Shown here piece after piece: positions 19,168-27,943 of a DNA stretch of 64,000 nt (position 1 is its first letter; every line of letters starts with the position of its first letter). This DNA is from Brenneria izbisi (lineage in GTDB: Bacteria; Pseudomonadota; Gammaproteobacteria; Enterobacterales; Enterobacteriaceae). The notes under the pieces are model-generated. The model had not been told where the DNA came from and searched no databases. It was given only the letters and a program-made list of their open reading frames with translations. The stretch is from positions 1 through 64,000 of the forward strand of contig NZ_JAMPJU010000002.1 in assembly GCF_025840185.1 (NCBI RefSeq), given 5' to 3'. Both the position numbers and the translations under genes were made by a program.

Positions 19168-19713
19168 TCATTGCCGACCGGCGTGCTCAAACTGAAATTG
19201 CTTCCAGTAGGCGGGTATACGTGAAAAGGTCAGTCGAAACCAGGCGGTGAAGCGCTCCGGCGACGTTTCCATGTCGTGCGTGATCTGTTCCAGCGACAGA
19301 TATCGATAATCCGCTACCTCTTCAGGGCTAACCTGAGGAATATCGTCTGTGACGCCAAAATAGACATGTCCGATCTCATGCTCGGTAAGCCCATTTTCCA
19401 GCGCTAATCGATAGGTCAGCGTAAACATGGGGATTAGCGGGCAACGCAGTCCCATTTCCTGATACAGCCGACGATGCGCGGCCTGCGAAGCTTTTTCTCC
19501 CGGTGCGGGATGGCTGCAACAGGTATTACTCCATAAACCGCCGCTATGATATTTATCGATCGCCCGCTGCTGGAGCAATAATTGCTGGCGGGAATTGAAC
19601 ACATAAACGGTGATGGCGCGATGTAATAACCCTTTCTCATGCGCTTCCTGCTTTTCCATCACGCCCGTTGGCTGATCGGCTTCATCAACTAGAATTACTT
19701 CCGTCAACGCCAT
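19168..19713 (-). CDS. idi: Isopentenyl-diphosphate delta-isomerase, type 1
   Basis: Interconverts isopentenyl and dimethylallyl diphosphate, the two building blocks of isoprenoids, using a Nudix-like fold with zinc and magnesium. The catalytic cysteine motif NTCCSHP (residues 63-69) and the catalytic glutamate region ENGLTEHEIGHVYFG (E111/E113) are intact. Length 181 (E. coli 182). No carotenoid genes are nearby, so it probably serves housekeeping isoprenoid supply. It lies downstream of bglX on the same strand, with a stem-loop between them. Confidence 0.94.
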   Translation of the reverse strand: MALTEVILVDEADQPTGVMEKQEAHEKGLLHRAITVYVFNSRQQLLLQQRAIDKYHSGGLWSNTCCSHPAPGEKASQAAHRRLYQEMGLRCPLIPMFTLTYRLALENGLTEHEIGHVYFGVTDDIPQVSPEEVADYRYLSLEQITHDMETSPERFTAWFRLTFSRIPAYWKQFQFEHAGRQ

Positions 19714-19753
19714 ACGACTCTCCCTTCACTGCATGATCGTCAAAGACACACCG

Positions 19754-19777
19754 TACCGCCGGTAAATACCGGCGGTA
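19754..19777. terminator. Stem-loop between bglX and idi
   Basis: Perfect 11-base arms (TACCGCCGGTA / TACCGGCGGTA) with a 2-base gap. There is no T-run on either side, so it could be a processing or stabilising hairpin rather than an intrinsic terminator. Confidence 0.45.
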
Positions 19778-19789
19778 ACGAGGCATTGA

Positions 19790-22096
19790 TTACAATAGCG
19801 TGAAACTCTGGCGCTTCACGCGTTGCGAATCGAGGCCGATAAACACATCGAATTTGCCCGGTTCAACCACCTGCCGCATATTGGCATTGTAGAAGGTCAG
19901 CGCGGTCTGATCGATCGGGAAACTGACAATACGCGACTCGCCTGGCTGCAACATGATTTTCTGGAAGCCGCGCAACTCTTTCACCGGACGACTGATCGAT
20001 GCCACCACATCATGCAGATACATCTGCACCACGGTTTCCCCTGCCCGATCGCCGGTATTTTTTACCGTGACGCTGGCCGTCACTACACCGTCACGTTTCA
20101 TGGTCTGACTCGACAGCCGCACATCCGAAACGCTGAACGTGGTGTAGCTCAATCCATAGCCAAAGGGATAGAGCGGCCCATTGGCTTCATCGTAGTAGTG
20201 AGAGGTATACTTGCCGGGATTTTCCGGCGTGTAAGGGCGGCCAGACGGCAAATGGTTATAATAAATCGGGATCTGTCCAACAGAACGCGGGAAGGACATC
20301 GGCAGTTTACCGGAGGGGTTGTAATCGCCAAACAGTACATCCGCGATCGCATTGCCTCCTTCCGTACCGCTGAACCAGGTTTCCAGCAGCGCATCCGCCT
20401 GTTGGCTTTCCCGCGCCAATGCCAGCGGACGACCATTCATCAGCACCAGAACCAGCGGCTTGCCCGTTGCTTTCAATGCCGTAATCAGGTCACGCTGACT
20501 TTGCGGCAAATCAATATTGGAACGGCTTGAGGCTTCATGCGCCATACCCGCCGCTTCCCCAACCACCGCAACCACGACATCGGCTTGCTTCGCCGCCTGC
20601 ACCGCCTCGTCGATCAATACCTGCGCGGGGCGCTTATCAATCTGTACCGCGTCTTCGTATTGATTCAGGAAATCGATGATGCCCTGATGGTTGGTGACGT
20701 TGGCGCCTTTGGCATACAGAATGGTGGCGTTGTCGCCAACCGCGTTTTTGATCCCCTGATAGACGGTGATGGTTTGTCTGGTTACGCCCGCGGCAGACCA
20801 ACTGCCCATGGTATCGCGCTGGCTGTCGGCCAGCGGCCCGACCACGGCAATGACGCCTTGCTTCTTCAACGGCAACGTTTGCAGCCGATTTTTCAGCAGC
20901 ACCAGACTTTTACGCGCTACCTCGCGTGCATCCAGCCGATGCAGACGGCTCTCCGCATTGGTATCCGCCGGATCGGAGCCAACTGGACCCAAATGACGGT
21001 AAGGATCGGCAAACAATCCCATGTCGTACTTCACATTAAGCACCTGACGGCAGGCATCGTCGATCTCCTGCTCGGTCACCGCACCGCTTTTCACCAGTTC
21101 CGGCAGGTAGCGCATGAAATATTCATCGCTCATGCTCATACCGATGCCGGACTTCAGCGCCAGACGCGAGGCATCACGCGGATCAGCCGCCACACCGTGT
21201 TTAATCAGTTCCTTGATTGCGCCGTGATCGGTAATGGTGATGCCTTTGAAATGCCACTGATCGCGCAGAATCTCTTTCAACAGCCAACCATTGGCGGTTG
21301 CGGGCGTACCGTTGATGGAGTTCAGCGCTACCATCACCCCGCCGCTGCCAGCATCAATAGCGGCTTTATAAGACGGCAGATAATCCTGAAACATACGCTG
21401 CGGGCTCATGTCCACGGTATTGTAATCACGGCCACCTTCAACCGCGCCATAAAGCGCGTAGTGTTTGACGCTGGTCATCAGTGAATGACGGGCGGTGACG
21501 TCATCTCCCTGAAACGCGTTGACCACCACACCCGCGATTTTGCTGGTCAGCCAGGTATCCTCGCCGAAACCTTCAGACACCCGACCCCAGCGAGGATCGC
21601 GGGTAATATCCACCATCGGCGCCCAGGTCATATTCAGCCCGTCCTCCGTGGCTTCATAAGCCGACACTCGCGCACTCCTGGCAATCGCCGCCATATCCCA
21701 ACTGGAAGCCAGGCCCAGCGCGATCGGGAAGATGGTTCTCTGACCATGCATCACGTCATAGGCGAAGAACAAGGGAATTTTCAGGCGGCTGAGTTGCATC
21801 ACCTGATCCTGCATCGCGCGAATATCATGGCGGGTTACCGTATTAAAGATCGCGCCCACCTGACCGTTCCTGATCATCTCACGAATCGCTTCCTTGGGAT
21901 TATCCGCCCCGACGCTGATCAGCCTTAGCTGACCGATTTTTTCATTCAGCGTCATTTTCTCCATTAAATCAGAGACAAAGGCATCGCGTTGTTGATGTGA
22001 CGGTGTAACCGAGACCGGTACAGGCAGTGTTTCCTGGGCGAAAGCCGGGGTATAGGCAAGTCCAATTGCAATAGTCAGAGAAGTAAGCCATTTCAT
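19790..22096 (-). CDS. bglX: Periplasmic beta-glucosidase, GH3
   Basis: Hydrolyses beta-glucosides and cello-oligosaccharides in the periplasm. It has a signal peptide ending AFA, a GH3 N-terminal barrel with the nucleophile Asp in GITITDHGAIKEL (about residue 290), the middle alpha/beta domain (KKQGVIAVVGPLADSQRDTMGSWS) and a C-terminal fibronectin type III-like domain (VTASVTVKNTGDRAGETVVQMYL). Length 768 (E. coli BglX 765). It could finish the breakdown of oligosaccharides released by the endoglucanase encoded at 58 kb. Confidence 0.95.
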   Translation of the reverse strand: MKWLTSLTIAIGLAYTPAFAQETLPVPVSVTPSHQQRDAFVSDLMEKMTLNEKIGQLRLISVGADNPKEAIREMIRNGQVGAIFNTVTRHDIRAMQDQVMQLSRLKIPLFFAYDVMHGQRTIFPIALGLASSWDMAAIARSARVSAYEATEDGLNMTWAPMVDITRDPRWGRVSEGFGEDTWLTSKIAGVVVNAFQGDDVTARHSLMTSVKHYALYGAVEGGRDYNTVDMSPQRMFQDYLPSYKAAIDAGSGGVMVALNSINGTPATANGWLLKEILRDQWHFKGITITDHGAIKELIKHGVAADPRDASRLALKSGIGMSMSDEYFMRYLPELVKSGAVTEQEIDDACRQVLNVKYDMGLFADPYRHLGPVGSDPADTNAESRLHRLDAREVARKSLVLLKNRLQTLPLKKQGVIAVVGPLADSQRDTMGSWSAAGVTRQTITVYQGIKNAVGDNATILYAKGANVTNHQGIIDFLNQYEDAVQIDKRPAQVLIDEAVQAAKQADVVVAVVGEAAGMAHEASSRSNIDLPQSQRDLITALKATGKPLVLVLMNGRPLALARESQQADALLETWFSGTEGGNAIADVLFGDYNPSGKLPMSFPRSVGQIPIYYNHLPSGRPYTPENPGKYTSHYYDEANGPLYPFGYGLSYTTFSVSDVRLSSQTMKRDGVVTASVTVKNTGDRAGETVVQMYLHDVVASISRPVKELRGFQKIMLQPGESRIVSFPIDQTALTFYNANMRQVVEPGKFDVFIGLDSQRVKRQSFTLL

Positions 22097-22378
22097 TCTT
22101 TATACAAACCTAATCATTCCCGGCGTCAGGCAACGTCACTGAGGCGCAAGACAGGTTGAAGATAAGTCAGCCACTGCGCCGTAAAATCCGGCAAAGTGAA
22201 CACCGCTAATGTACTTAATGCGTCGCGCGTAATCATAGTGTATTTATTTACGTTTCATTTAATAAAAACTGAAAGAATAATGCGATATGTTATGCAGAAT
22301 AAAAATCCTTCTCGTTATACGCAACGGTAGATAAGCGCCGCCATGCGAGGTAAATCGTTAACATAAGGAGCAAGCATC

Positions 22379-23065
22379 ATGTACCGATTGTATATTGCCA
22401 ATAAAAACTACTCGTCCTGGTCACTGCGTCCATGGTTGCTGTTAAAAACCCTGTCGATTCCCTTTGAAGAGAGGAAAGTGGCTTTTGGCCCCGGCACGAC
22501 ACAAGCGGCATTCAAGGATTTTTCACCCTCCGCCAAAGTTCCTTGTCTGATCGATGGCGATATAACTGTCTGGGATTCACTGGCGATCACCGAATATGTG
22601 GCGGAAGCCTATCCTCAAGTCTGGCCTGCGGATAAAACCGCCCGCGCCTGGGCGCGCTGCGCTGCGGCGGAAATGCACTCTGGCTTTACGGCACTGCGTA
22701 ATGGCTGCGCCATGAGTTGTGGCGTGAAGGTTAAAATGAAAGTCATTGCTCCCGCTTTACAACATGAAATTCAGCGTATTGATACGTTATGGCAGGAAGG
22801 TTTAACCCGTTTTGGCGGCCCGTTTCTATCAGGCAGGCAATTTTCGGCGGCGGATGCGTTCTTTGCGCCGGTGGTCTTCCGTATCAGAACTTACCAGTTG
22901 CCTGTTTCGCCACCCGTCAGCGCCTATTGTGAACACATGCTGTCGCAACCCGCGATGCAGCGCTGGCTGGAAGACGCACTGGCGGAAACCTGGCGTGAAA
23001 CCTCACACGAAGAGGACGTTGCGAGCGCCGGAGAAGTCATTGAAGACTTACGGGCAACCGCCTAA
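22379..23065 (+). CDS. Glutathione S-transferase family protein
   Basis: The N-terminal thioredoxin-like domain (MYRLYIANKNYSSWSLRPWLLLK, with PSAKVPCLIDGD as the glutathione-binding cis-Pro region and WDSLAITEYVAE as the next helix) is followed by an all-helical C-terminal domain. The serine in NYSSWSLRP is the likely thiol-activating residue. Length 228. The ATG follows the ribosome site aaggag. Substrate unknown; detoxification of plant electrophiles is possible but unproven. It is a single gene facing pbpG. Confidence 0.85.
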   Translation: MYRLYIANKNYSSWSLRPWLLLKTLSIPFEERKVAFGPGTTQAAFKDFSPSAKVPCLIDGDITVWDSLAITEYVAEAYPQVWPADKTARAWARCAAAEMHSGFTALRNGCAMSCGVKVKMKVIAPALQHEIQRIDTLWQEGLTRFGGPFLSGRQFSAADAFFAPVVFRIRTYQLPVSPPVSAYCEHMLSQPAMQRWLEDALAETWRETSHEEDVASAGEVIEDLRATA

Positions 23066-23115
23066 AACCAGGGCAAGCCGTGATCCAGCCGCGTGCTGGC
23101 GCGTATCCCCACGCA

Positions 23116-24063
23116 TTATTCCATCTCGACACTCGCCATACTTTGCGGCTGTCGTGACGCCAGATCTTTCTGCTTCTTATAGCTCAGAGCCGCGGCGGGA
23201 ACCGCGGTAATTTTTCCGCTTTCCAGCCACTTACGCAGGCGGTTGGCATCCGCAAAATGCGTGTATTTGCCAAAAGCATCCAGCACCACTAACGCGACCG
23301 GACGCTGGTTGATTACCGTCAGCATAACCAGACAATGACCGGCCTGATTGGTAAACCCGGTTTTGGTTAACTGAATATTCCAGTCCGGCTTATAAACCAG
23401 ATGGTTAGTATTTTTGAACGGCAGACTATAGGCGGGATTGGAAAAGATCGCCGTTTTCTGCTGCGTGGTACTCAGTTGGCTAAGCAACGGATACTGCTTG
23501 CTGGCAATCAACAGTTTGGTGAGATCGCGGGCGGTCGATACGTTGCCAATCGATAATCCGGTCGGTTCCACATAACGCGTATGCTTCATTCCCAGCGAGC
23601 GGGCTTTGGCATTCATGGCATGGATAAAGGCCTGATAGCCACCGGGATAATGGTGTGCAAGGCTGGCGGCGGCACGGTTTTCCGACGACATCAGCGCCAG
23701 CAACAACATGTCGCGACGACTGATTTTACTGTTCAGGCGCACCCGCGAATAAACGCCCGCCATTTCTTTGGTCTGGCTGATATCAATGGCGATCACTTCA
23801 TCCAATGGCTGGTTCGCATCCAGCACCACCATCGCCGTCATCAGTTTGGTGACCGAGGCGATCGGCACCACCACATCAGGATTCGTCGAATACAGGATAT
23901 GATTATCGCGTAAATCCACCACCATCGCACTGCCAGAAGCAATCTCCTGATGGGCGCTAGCCGCGGATCTGGCGGGTTCTTTCGCCATAACCGCAGGCAC
24001 AACCAGGACATGGGTTGACAGCAGCAGTAGGCCCAACCAGGAGATTTTAAATTTTTCATTCAT
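23116..24063 (-). CDS. pbpG: D-alanyl-D-alanine endopeptidase (PBP7)
   Basis: A periplasmic penicillin-binding protein that cleaves peptide cross-links in murein during growth. It has an N-terminal signal peptide ending VMA. The three active-site motifs are SVTK (S70-K73), SEN (127-129) and KTG (234-236). Length 315 agrees with PBP7 (310-313). It ends about 50 bases from the glutathione transferase gene, convergently. Confidence 0.93.
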   Translation of the reverse strand: MNEKFKISWLGLLLLSTHVLVVPAVMAKEPARSAASAHQEIASGSAMVVDLRDNHILYSTNPDVVVPIASVTKLMTAMVVLDANQPLDEVIAIDISQTKEMAGVYSRVRLNSKISRRDMLLLALMSSENRAAASLAHHYPGGYQAFIHAMNAKARSLGMKHTRYVEPTGLSIGNVSTARDLTKLLIASKQYPLLSQLSTTQQKTAIFSNPAYSLPFKNTNHLVYKPDWNIQLTKTGFTNQAGHCLVMLTVINQRPVALVVLDAFGKYTHFADANRLRKWLESGKITAVPAAALSYKKQKDLASRQPQSMASVEME

Positions 24064-24430
24064 TATTCAGTAGCTTAAACAGTAATCTGTTAAATAAAAA
24101 AGAGATTGACCGTCGTATTATAATTTACCGCTATTTACCGCGCACTCGCGTAATCCCGAAAGCTTTGTGACAAAGTTTAACAACCCCAAATCAGATAAGC
24201 CAATTATAGCCACACCCAATAAGGCGTATGACGAATAATCGTCAGCAGATTTTCCATGATCGCCAAGCGTCCCATTGCACGGATGCCAGAGAGTATAGCC
24301 ACGACGAAAAACACCGCACAATCAGGAAAATACCCTCATGCCTGCCGGACTTCTTTTTTCGCCAGCGCGCTGCGCGCATGGTTGATCAGCAAGTGGTCAT
24401 CGCGAGTGGATCGATCCAGCGCCACATTTT
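24064..24430. other. Region between pbpG and the pip relic
   Basis: No open frame with a recognisable product. Given the decayed alpha/beta hydrolase tail that follows, part of this may be eroded coding sequence, but no homologous segment could be identified by eye. Confidence 0.35.
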
Positions 24431-24595
24431 TCCGGGCGTTACGATGAAACGGCGCCGGAAGTTGTCGAACCTTTTACAGAGCATATTCATGATGTGGAAT
24501 GGATCATTTTTGAACACGTCAGCCACATGCCTCATGTGGAGCAACGCGCCGCCTATATGACGGCCATCAATGATTTTCTGATGCGTAAGCTGTGA
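24431..24595 (+). pseudogene. C-terminal relic of a proline iminopeptidase (alpha/beta hydrolase)
   Basis: In one frame the sequence reads SGRYDETAPEVVEPFTEHIH, then DVEWIIFEHVSHMPHVEQRA and AYMTAINDFLMRKL with a stop at 24593-24595. This is the tail of proline iminopeptidase, including the catalytic Asp motif (GRYDE) and catalytic His motif (SHMPHVE). About 250 residues of the enzyme, including the nucleophile serine, are missing and the frame is closed upstream. It is a remnant, converging on the FMN-binding gene. Confidence 0.65.
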
Positions 24596-24660
24596 AATAC
24601 GAACTTCTGCGAATCGCTCCAGCCATCTCTTCAATGCAGGCCGGAGCGATAAAACAAACA

Positions 24661-25035
24661 TTATTTCTTCGCTTGTTCCAGTGCTTGCCTGATCGCGTCA
24701 ATGACTCCCTGGCTCGACATGGTCGCGCCCGTCACGGCATCGACCTTATCGATATCCTGCGTTTCAAGCAGTTCAGGCACCACGTTATCCACCACCCCCA
24801 TCATCAGCGCTTCGGTATCTTCGTGCTGCACCACTTCGGCGTTGGCGATTTTCCCGTCACTAATACTGACGCTGACCTCGATTTCCCCCTCTTTCCCCTG
24901 CCCCTTGCCCGTATAGACGCCATCTTTATATTGAGCGGCGTCGCTGCTATATGCGGCCAACGAGAACGAAAGCGTCAAAGCGGCCAAAATAGCCGGAGTC
25001 AGTTTTTTCATAATTTTCATATAAATAAATGCCAT
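24661..25035 (-). CDS. Secreted FMN-binding domain protein (covalent flavin carrier)
   Basis: A small periplasmic electron carrier. After a signal peptide (about 30 residues, ending AAYS) comes an FMN_bind domain with the flavinylation motif DAVTGATMSS, where T105 would receive FMN through a phosphoester bond made by an ApbE enzyme (not in this window). The start MAFIYMKIMKK is preceded by aggggga; MKIMKK (25020) is the alternative. It lies about 100 bases downstream of the flavoprotein gene on the same strand. In Shewanella-type urocanate and related reductases this domain and the FAD domain are one chain; here they are separate. Confidence 0.8.
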   Translation of the reverse strand: MAFIYMKIMKKLTPAILAALTLSFSLAAYSSDAAQYKDGVYTGKGQGKEGEIEVSVSISDGKIANAEVVQHEDTEALMMGVVDNVVPELLETQDIDKVDAVTGATMSSQGVIDAIRQALEQAKK

Positions 25036-25133
25036 TACTCCCCCTGTTGTCAGCGTTGATGATAAATAATGGAGCCACATGTTTGATCTGCCTCAGCGTA
25101 GCTCCTCCGCAACCAAAATCTATTGGCATAACG

Positions 25134-26543
25134 TTATTGACCTGCTTTGATTTCTTTGACCGCTTCGGTAGCCCCAATTCGGCCATAAGTAACGATATCC
25201 GCCAGAGAGTTGCCGCCCAGACGATTGGCGCCGTGAACGCCTCCAGCCGCTTCACCCGCTGCAAACAAGTTGGGAATAACGTTGCCATTCACATCCAGCA
25301 CTTGTGCTTTGTTGTTGATGGCAATGCCGCCCATCGTGTGATGAATCCCCGGCGTGATTTCGATGGCATAATATTTACCACTGTCCAGCGCAAGCTTCAT
25401 ACTGTCGCGATCAAATTCACTGTCTTTTTTCGCTTTAACCGCCGCGCTATAGGTGTTGATCGTTTTAGTCAGTTGTTTGCCGTCCACGTTAATCGCTTTG
25501 GCCAGAGCTTCCGGCGTATCGCCTTGCGCAACCAGTTTTTGCTTGAAGTAGGATTTCGTGGCCTGATTCTGGTTCACCAGTTCATCGTTGAAAATCAGAT
25601 AAGCATGCGCGCCCGGTTGTTTCAGAATACTTTGTGATACCACATCACGCGTCAGCAGTTCGTTGATGAAACGCTTGCCGCTTTCATTGATCATGATCGC
25701 GCCGTCGCCCCGCACCGCTTCCGTAATCAAAATGCCTTTACCCGGCACCGTCGACGGGTGAATCTGAATATATTCCATGTCCACCAGTTTGGCGTTCATT
25801 TTGGTCGCCATTTTTATCCCTTCGCCCAGCGAACCCGGTGCGTTAGTGGTTTTGAAACCGACCAGCTTGGGATCGTACTGTTTGATCATGTCGAAATTGG
25901 CGCCAAAGCCGCCGCTGGTGATCATGACTTTTTTGGCATCGATAGTGAATGTTTTACCGTCTTTCCCCATCGCCTTAACGCCCGTCACTTCTCCTTTGTC
26001 ATTTTTCAGGATGTCGGTCGCCGAGGTATTGGTGCGCAGATCGATATCCAGCGCCTTAACCTTTTTGATCAGCGCCGTAGCGATGAAACTGCCAGCCGCC
26101 ACACCCCCCGCGGGGCGGTGGGTACGATCCACGCGCGATCCGCCGGTTCTGGTCAGATCCGCCAAATCAGCGCCATTCTCTTTCAGGAAGACCACGGAAT
26201 CTTTGGCATGTTCGGTGAGGGTTTTCACCACTTCCGGGTTATTGATGTTGCGCCCGCCTTTCATGGTGTCCTCATAGAACATTTCCGGGCTGTCCGTAAT
26301 GCCGCTGGCTTTTTGCAGATCCGTTCCCGCCGCGTTAAGTCCTGCTTCCGCACGGGCGGTATTCCCACCGGCAAACGGCATTTTTTCCAGCAAAATGACG
26401 TTTGCCCCTTGATTATGCGCTTCAATGGCCGCCGACATCCCCGCGCCGCCCGCGCCGATAATCACAATATCCGTCATTTCACTATGAACAGCGGTGGAAA
26501 AGGCAAAAGCCAACGCACTCAATAATAGAACTTTCTTCTTCAT
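25134..26543 (-). CDS. Periplasmic FAD-dependent fumarate-reductase-like flavoprotein
   Basis: A secreted member of the flavocytochrome c / fumarate-urocanate reductase family. It has a signal peptide (ends AVHS), an FAD Rossmann motif IIGAGGAGMSAA (~29-38), and the active-site residues of soluble fumarate reductases: H142 (RTHRP), E275 and R278 (TEAVRG), the catalytic acid R299 (LLTRD), H401/H402 (IHHTMGG) and R441 (GANRLGGN). It lacks the cytochrome and FMN domains, so the FMN protein encoded next is the probable electron donor. Substrate could be fumarate, urocanate, or an acrylate-type compound; the sequence does not decide. Length 469. Confidence 0.85.
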   Translation of the reverse strand: MKKKVLLLSALAFAFSTAVHSEMTDIVIIGAGGAGMSAAIEAHNQGANVILLEKMPFAGGNTARAEAGLNAAGTDLQKASGITDSPEMFYEDTMKGGRNINNPEVVKTLTEHAKDSVVFLKENGADLADLTRTGGSRVDRTHRPAGGVAAGSFIATALIKKVKALDIDLRTNTSATDILKNDKGEVTGVKAMGKDGKTFTIDAKKVMITSGGFGANFDMIKQYDPKLVGFKTTNAPGSLGEGIKMATKMNAKLVDMEYIQIHPSTVPGKGILITEAVRGDGAIMINESGKRFINELLTRDVVSQSILKQPGAHAYLIFNDELVNQNQATKSYFKQKLVAQGDTPEALAKAINVDGKQLTKTINTYSAAVKAKKDSEFDRDSMKLALDSGKYYAIEITPGIHHTMGGIAINNKAQVLDVNGNVIPNLFAAGEAAGGVHGANRLGGNSLADIVTYGRIGATEAVKEIKAGQ

Positions 26544-27121
26544 GTTATATGAACCTATATTTTGTTATTTTCAACCAGGAATTCAATTAATTGAAATGGC
26601 TTCGTTATGACACATTTATTACTGGCAAAAGCACACCCATTACAATGAAATCCCAAACACTAACCATGATTAGTAGAATCAGGTTTTACCTGGCACTGGA
26701 TTGATACAGATGAAAATAAAAGATCTGCAACCACTAACAAAACAATGTCAGAAATAATCCTACTCTGATTTATTTATAAAAATTTTAACTTGATCATATA
26801 TTTATAAATTTATGGCAAGCGTTTTCAGCAGCGTAAATAACATGCGGGCAGAAAACAGAGTAGTAATCCGCGTAACGGCAGTACGAAAAAGGAGGAAAAT
26901 ATTAAGACAAGAATCGGAAGGATGCGTATTTCCCTATAAAACATCCTTCCGTCAATTTACGGAATTACACTAATAGAATTCATAAGTGCAATATCAATAA
27001 TTCACGTTTTATTTAACAAAATAACAACATAAAAGAGACATTATATGATAAATAATTTGAGTTGCAGAAAACCAACGCACGTGCAACGCGAAGTATGACG
27101 ACTTTGGTCATATCGAGGCGC
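26544..27121. other. Region between the flavoprotein and CYTH genes
   Basis: About 580 AT-rich bases without a plausible gene. It must contain the promoter of the flavoprotein operon. A 14-base palindrome TTCAATTAATTGAA (26582-26595) lies 40-50 bases upstream of the flavoprotein start and is a candidate operator. No clear FNR site (TTGAT-N4-ATCAA) was found. Confidence 0.4.
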
Positions 27122-27172
27122 TCTGATAGAACTATCGATCTGATAGAATCATCGATCTGATAGAACTTTCGA
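27122..27172. repeat. Three tandem 17-bp repeats abutting the CYTH gene stop
   Basis: Three consecutive copies of TCTGATAGAACTATCGA (27122-27138, 27139-27155, 27156-27172) with one to two substitutions each. Each contains a short dyad (GATAG-AA-CTATC in copy one). The array ends exactly at the stop codon of the CYTH gene on its downstream side. Confidence 0.85.
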
Positions 27173-27712
27173 TTAAAAACCCAGTAATTCCCGATAAGAA
27201 CGATTTTCAATATTATCTATTGATAAACCCAACCGTAACGCACATTCGATACATTTGTCCCGCAATGCCGCCAACTCGGTCTCATCATCCGTCATCACTG
27301 ATATTTCGACAAAGTAACCGAGCGACTCGATATAATCCAACGTAATATGGAAAATATTCATAAAATAGATGCTGCGTGTTTTATTGATTTGGTAAAGCGG
27401 CTGATAACCCAGTGTATTCAACATGCTGTCCGCTTTCTCGAACGACTCGATATTGACGGCTTCGCAACGCTCCAAAGCAGGGCCTTTGACAATCCATAAC
27501 TTGATGCCCGACGGCTCCATACGTCGTAATAACATCCTGATATTTTGCCGCTGCAAGCGATGCTGTGCATCATCGTAATAAATATCGTGCTCTTTGTTTT
27601 CAAAAACAAATGCTTCTGGATGATGACTAAAAAGTGTATCCCGAAAAGCCACTATATCCTGAATACGGAATTTCAATTCAACTTCATATTTCCCTGTAAA
27701 ATGTTCAACCAT
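27173..27712 (-). CDS. cyaB: CYTH-domain protein, class IV adenylate cyclase-like
   Basis: The N-terminal EVELKFR (E10, E12, K14) is the ExExK signature of the CYTH superfamily, which folds into a beta-tunnel that binds triphosphates. The overall pattern (YYDDAQHRL...RMLLRRM...LWIVKGPALE...INKTRSIYF...LDYIESLGYFVEISV...YRELLGF) follows the CyaB class IV adenylate cyclases of Aeromonas and Yersinia, which make cAMP from ATP. Length 179. The main cell cyclase in enterobacteria is the unrelated class I CyaA. Thiamine triphosphatase or inorganic polyphosphatase activity are alternatives within the superfamily. Confidence 0.8.
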   Translation of the reverse strand: MVEHFTGKYEVELKFRIQDIVAFRDTLFSHHPEAFVFENKEHDIYYDDAQHRLQRQNIRMLLRRMEPSGIKLWIVKGPALERCEAVNIESFEKADSMLNTLGYQPLYQINKTRSIYFMNIFHITLDYIESLGYFVEISVMTDDETELAALRDKCIECALRLGLSIDNIENRSYRELLGF

Positions 27713-27943
27713 GTTGTCTCTCCTTTAATGGACTGCCCGCCAATACGCTTAAACGCCCATTACCGACATCAACACGCCTTATCTGCACATTGAATCCTGA
27801 CGTTCACCCAATACACTTTTGGCAATAACCCGTTATCGCTCCCAAACATCATCCCGGACAGAAAATGGCTGTGTCGTTTTATAGGTTACTGGCCGTTAAT
27901 AGTAGTCAAGGCTGCCAAAAGCGCTAGTGCTTTACGCCATTGA

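Noticed and set aside
20537-21484. Long plus-strand frame (315 codons) opposite bglX
   Set aside because: Antisense shadow of a clear GH3 enzyme gene; no ribosome site and no recognisable domain.
22200-22330. KdgR box upstream of bglX or the glutathione transferase gene
   Set aside because: The TTTCA and TGAAA elements present are in the wrong relative orientation and spacing for the KdgR consensus.
26544-26900. FNR or CRP site upstream of the flavin reductase operon
   Set aside because: Only partial matches (for example TTGATCATAT) were found; neither half-site pair is complete.
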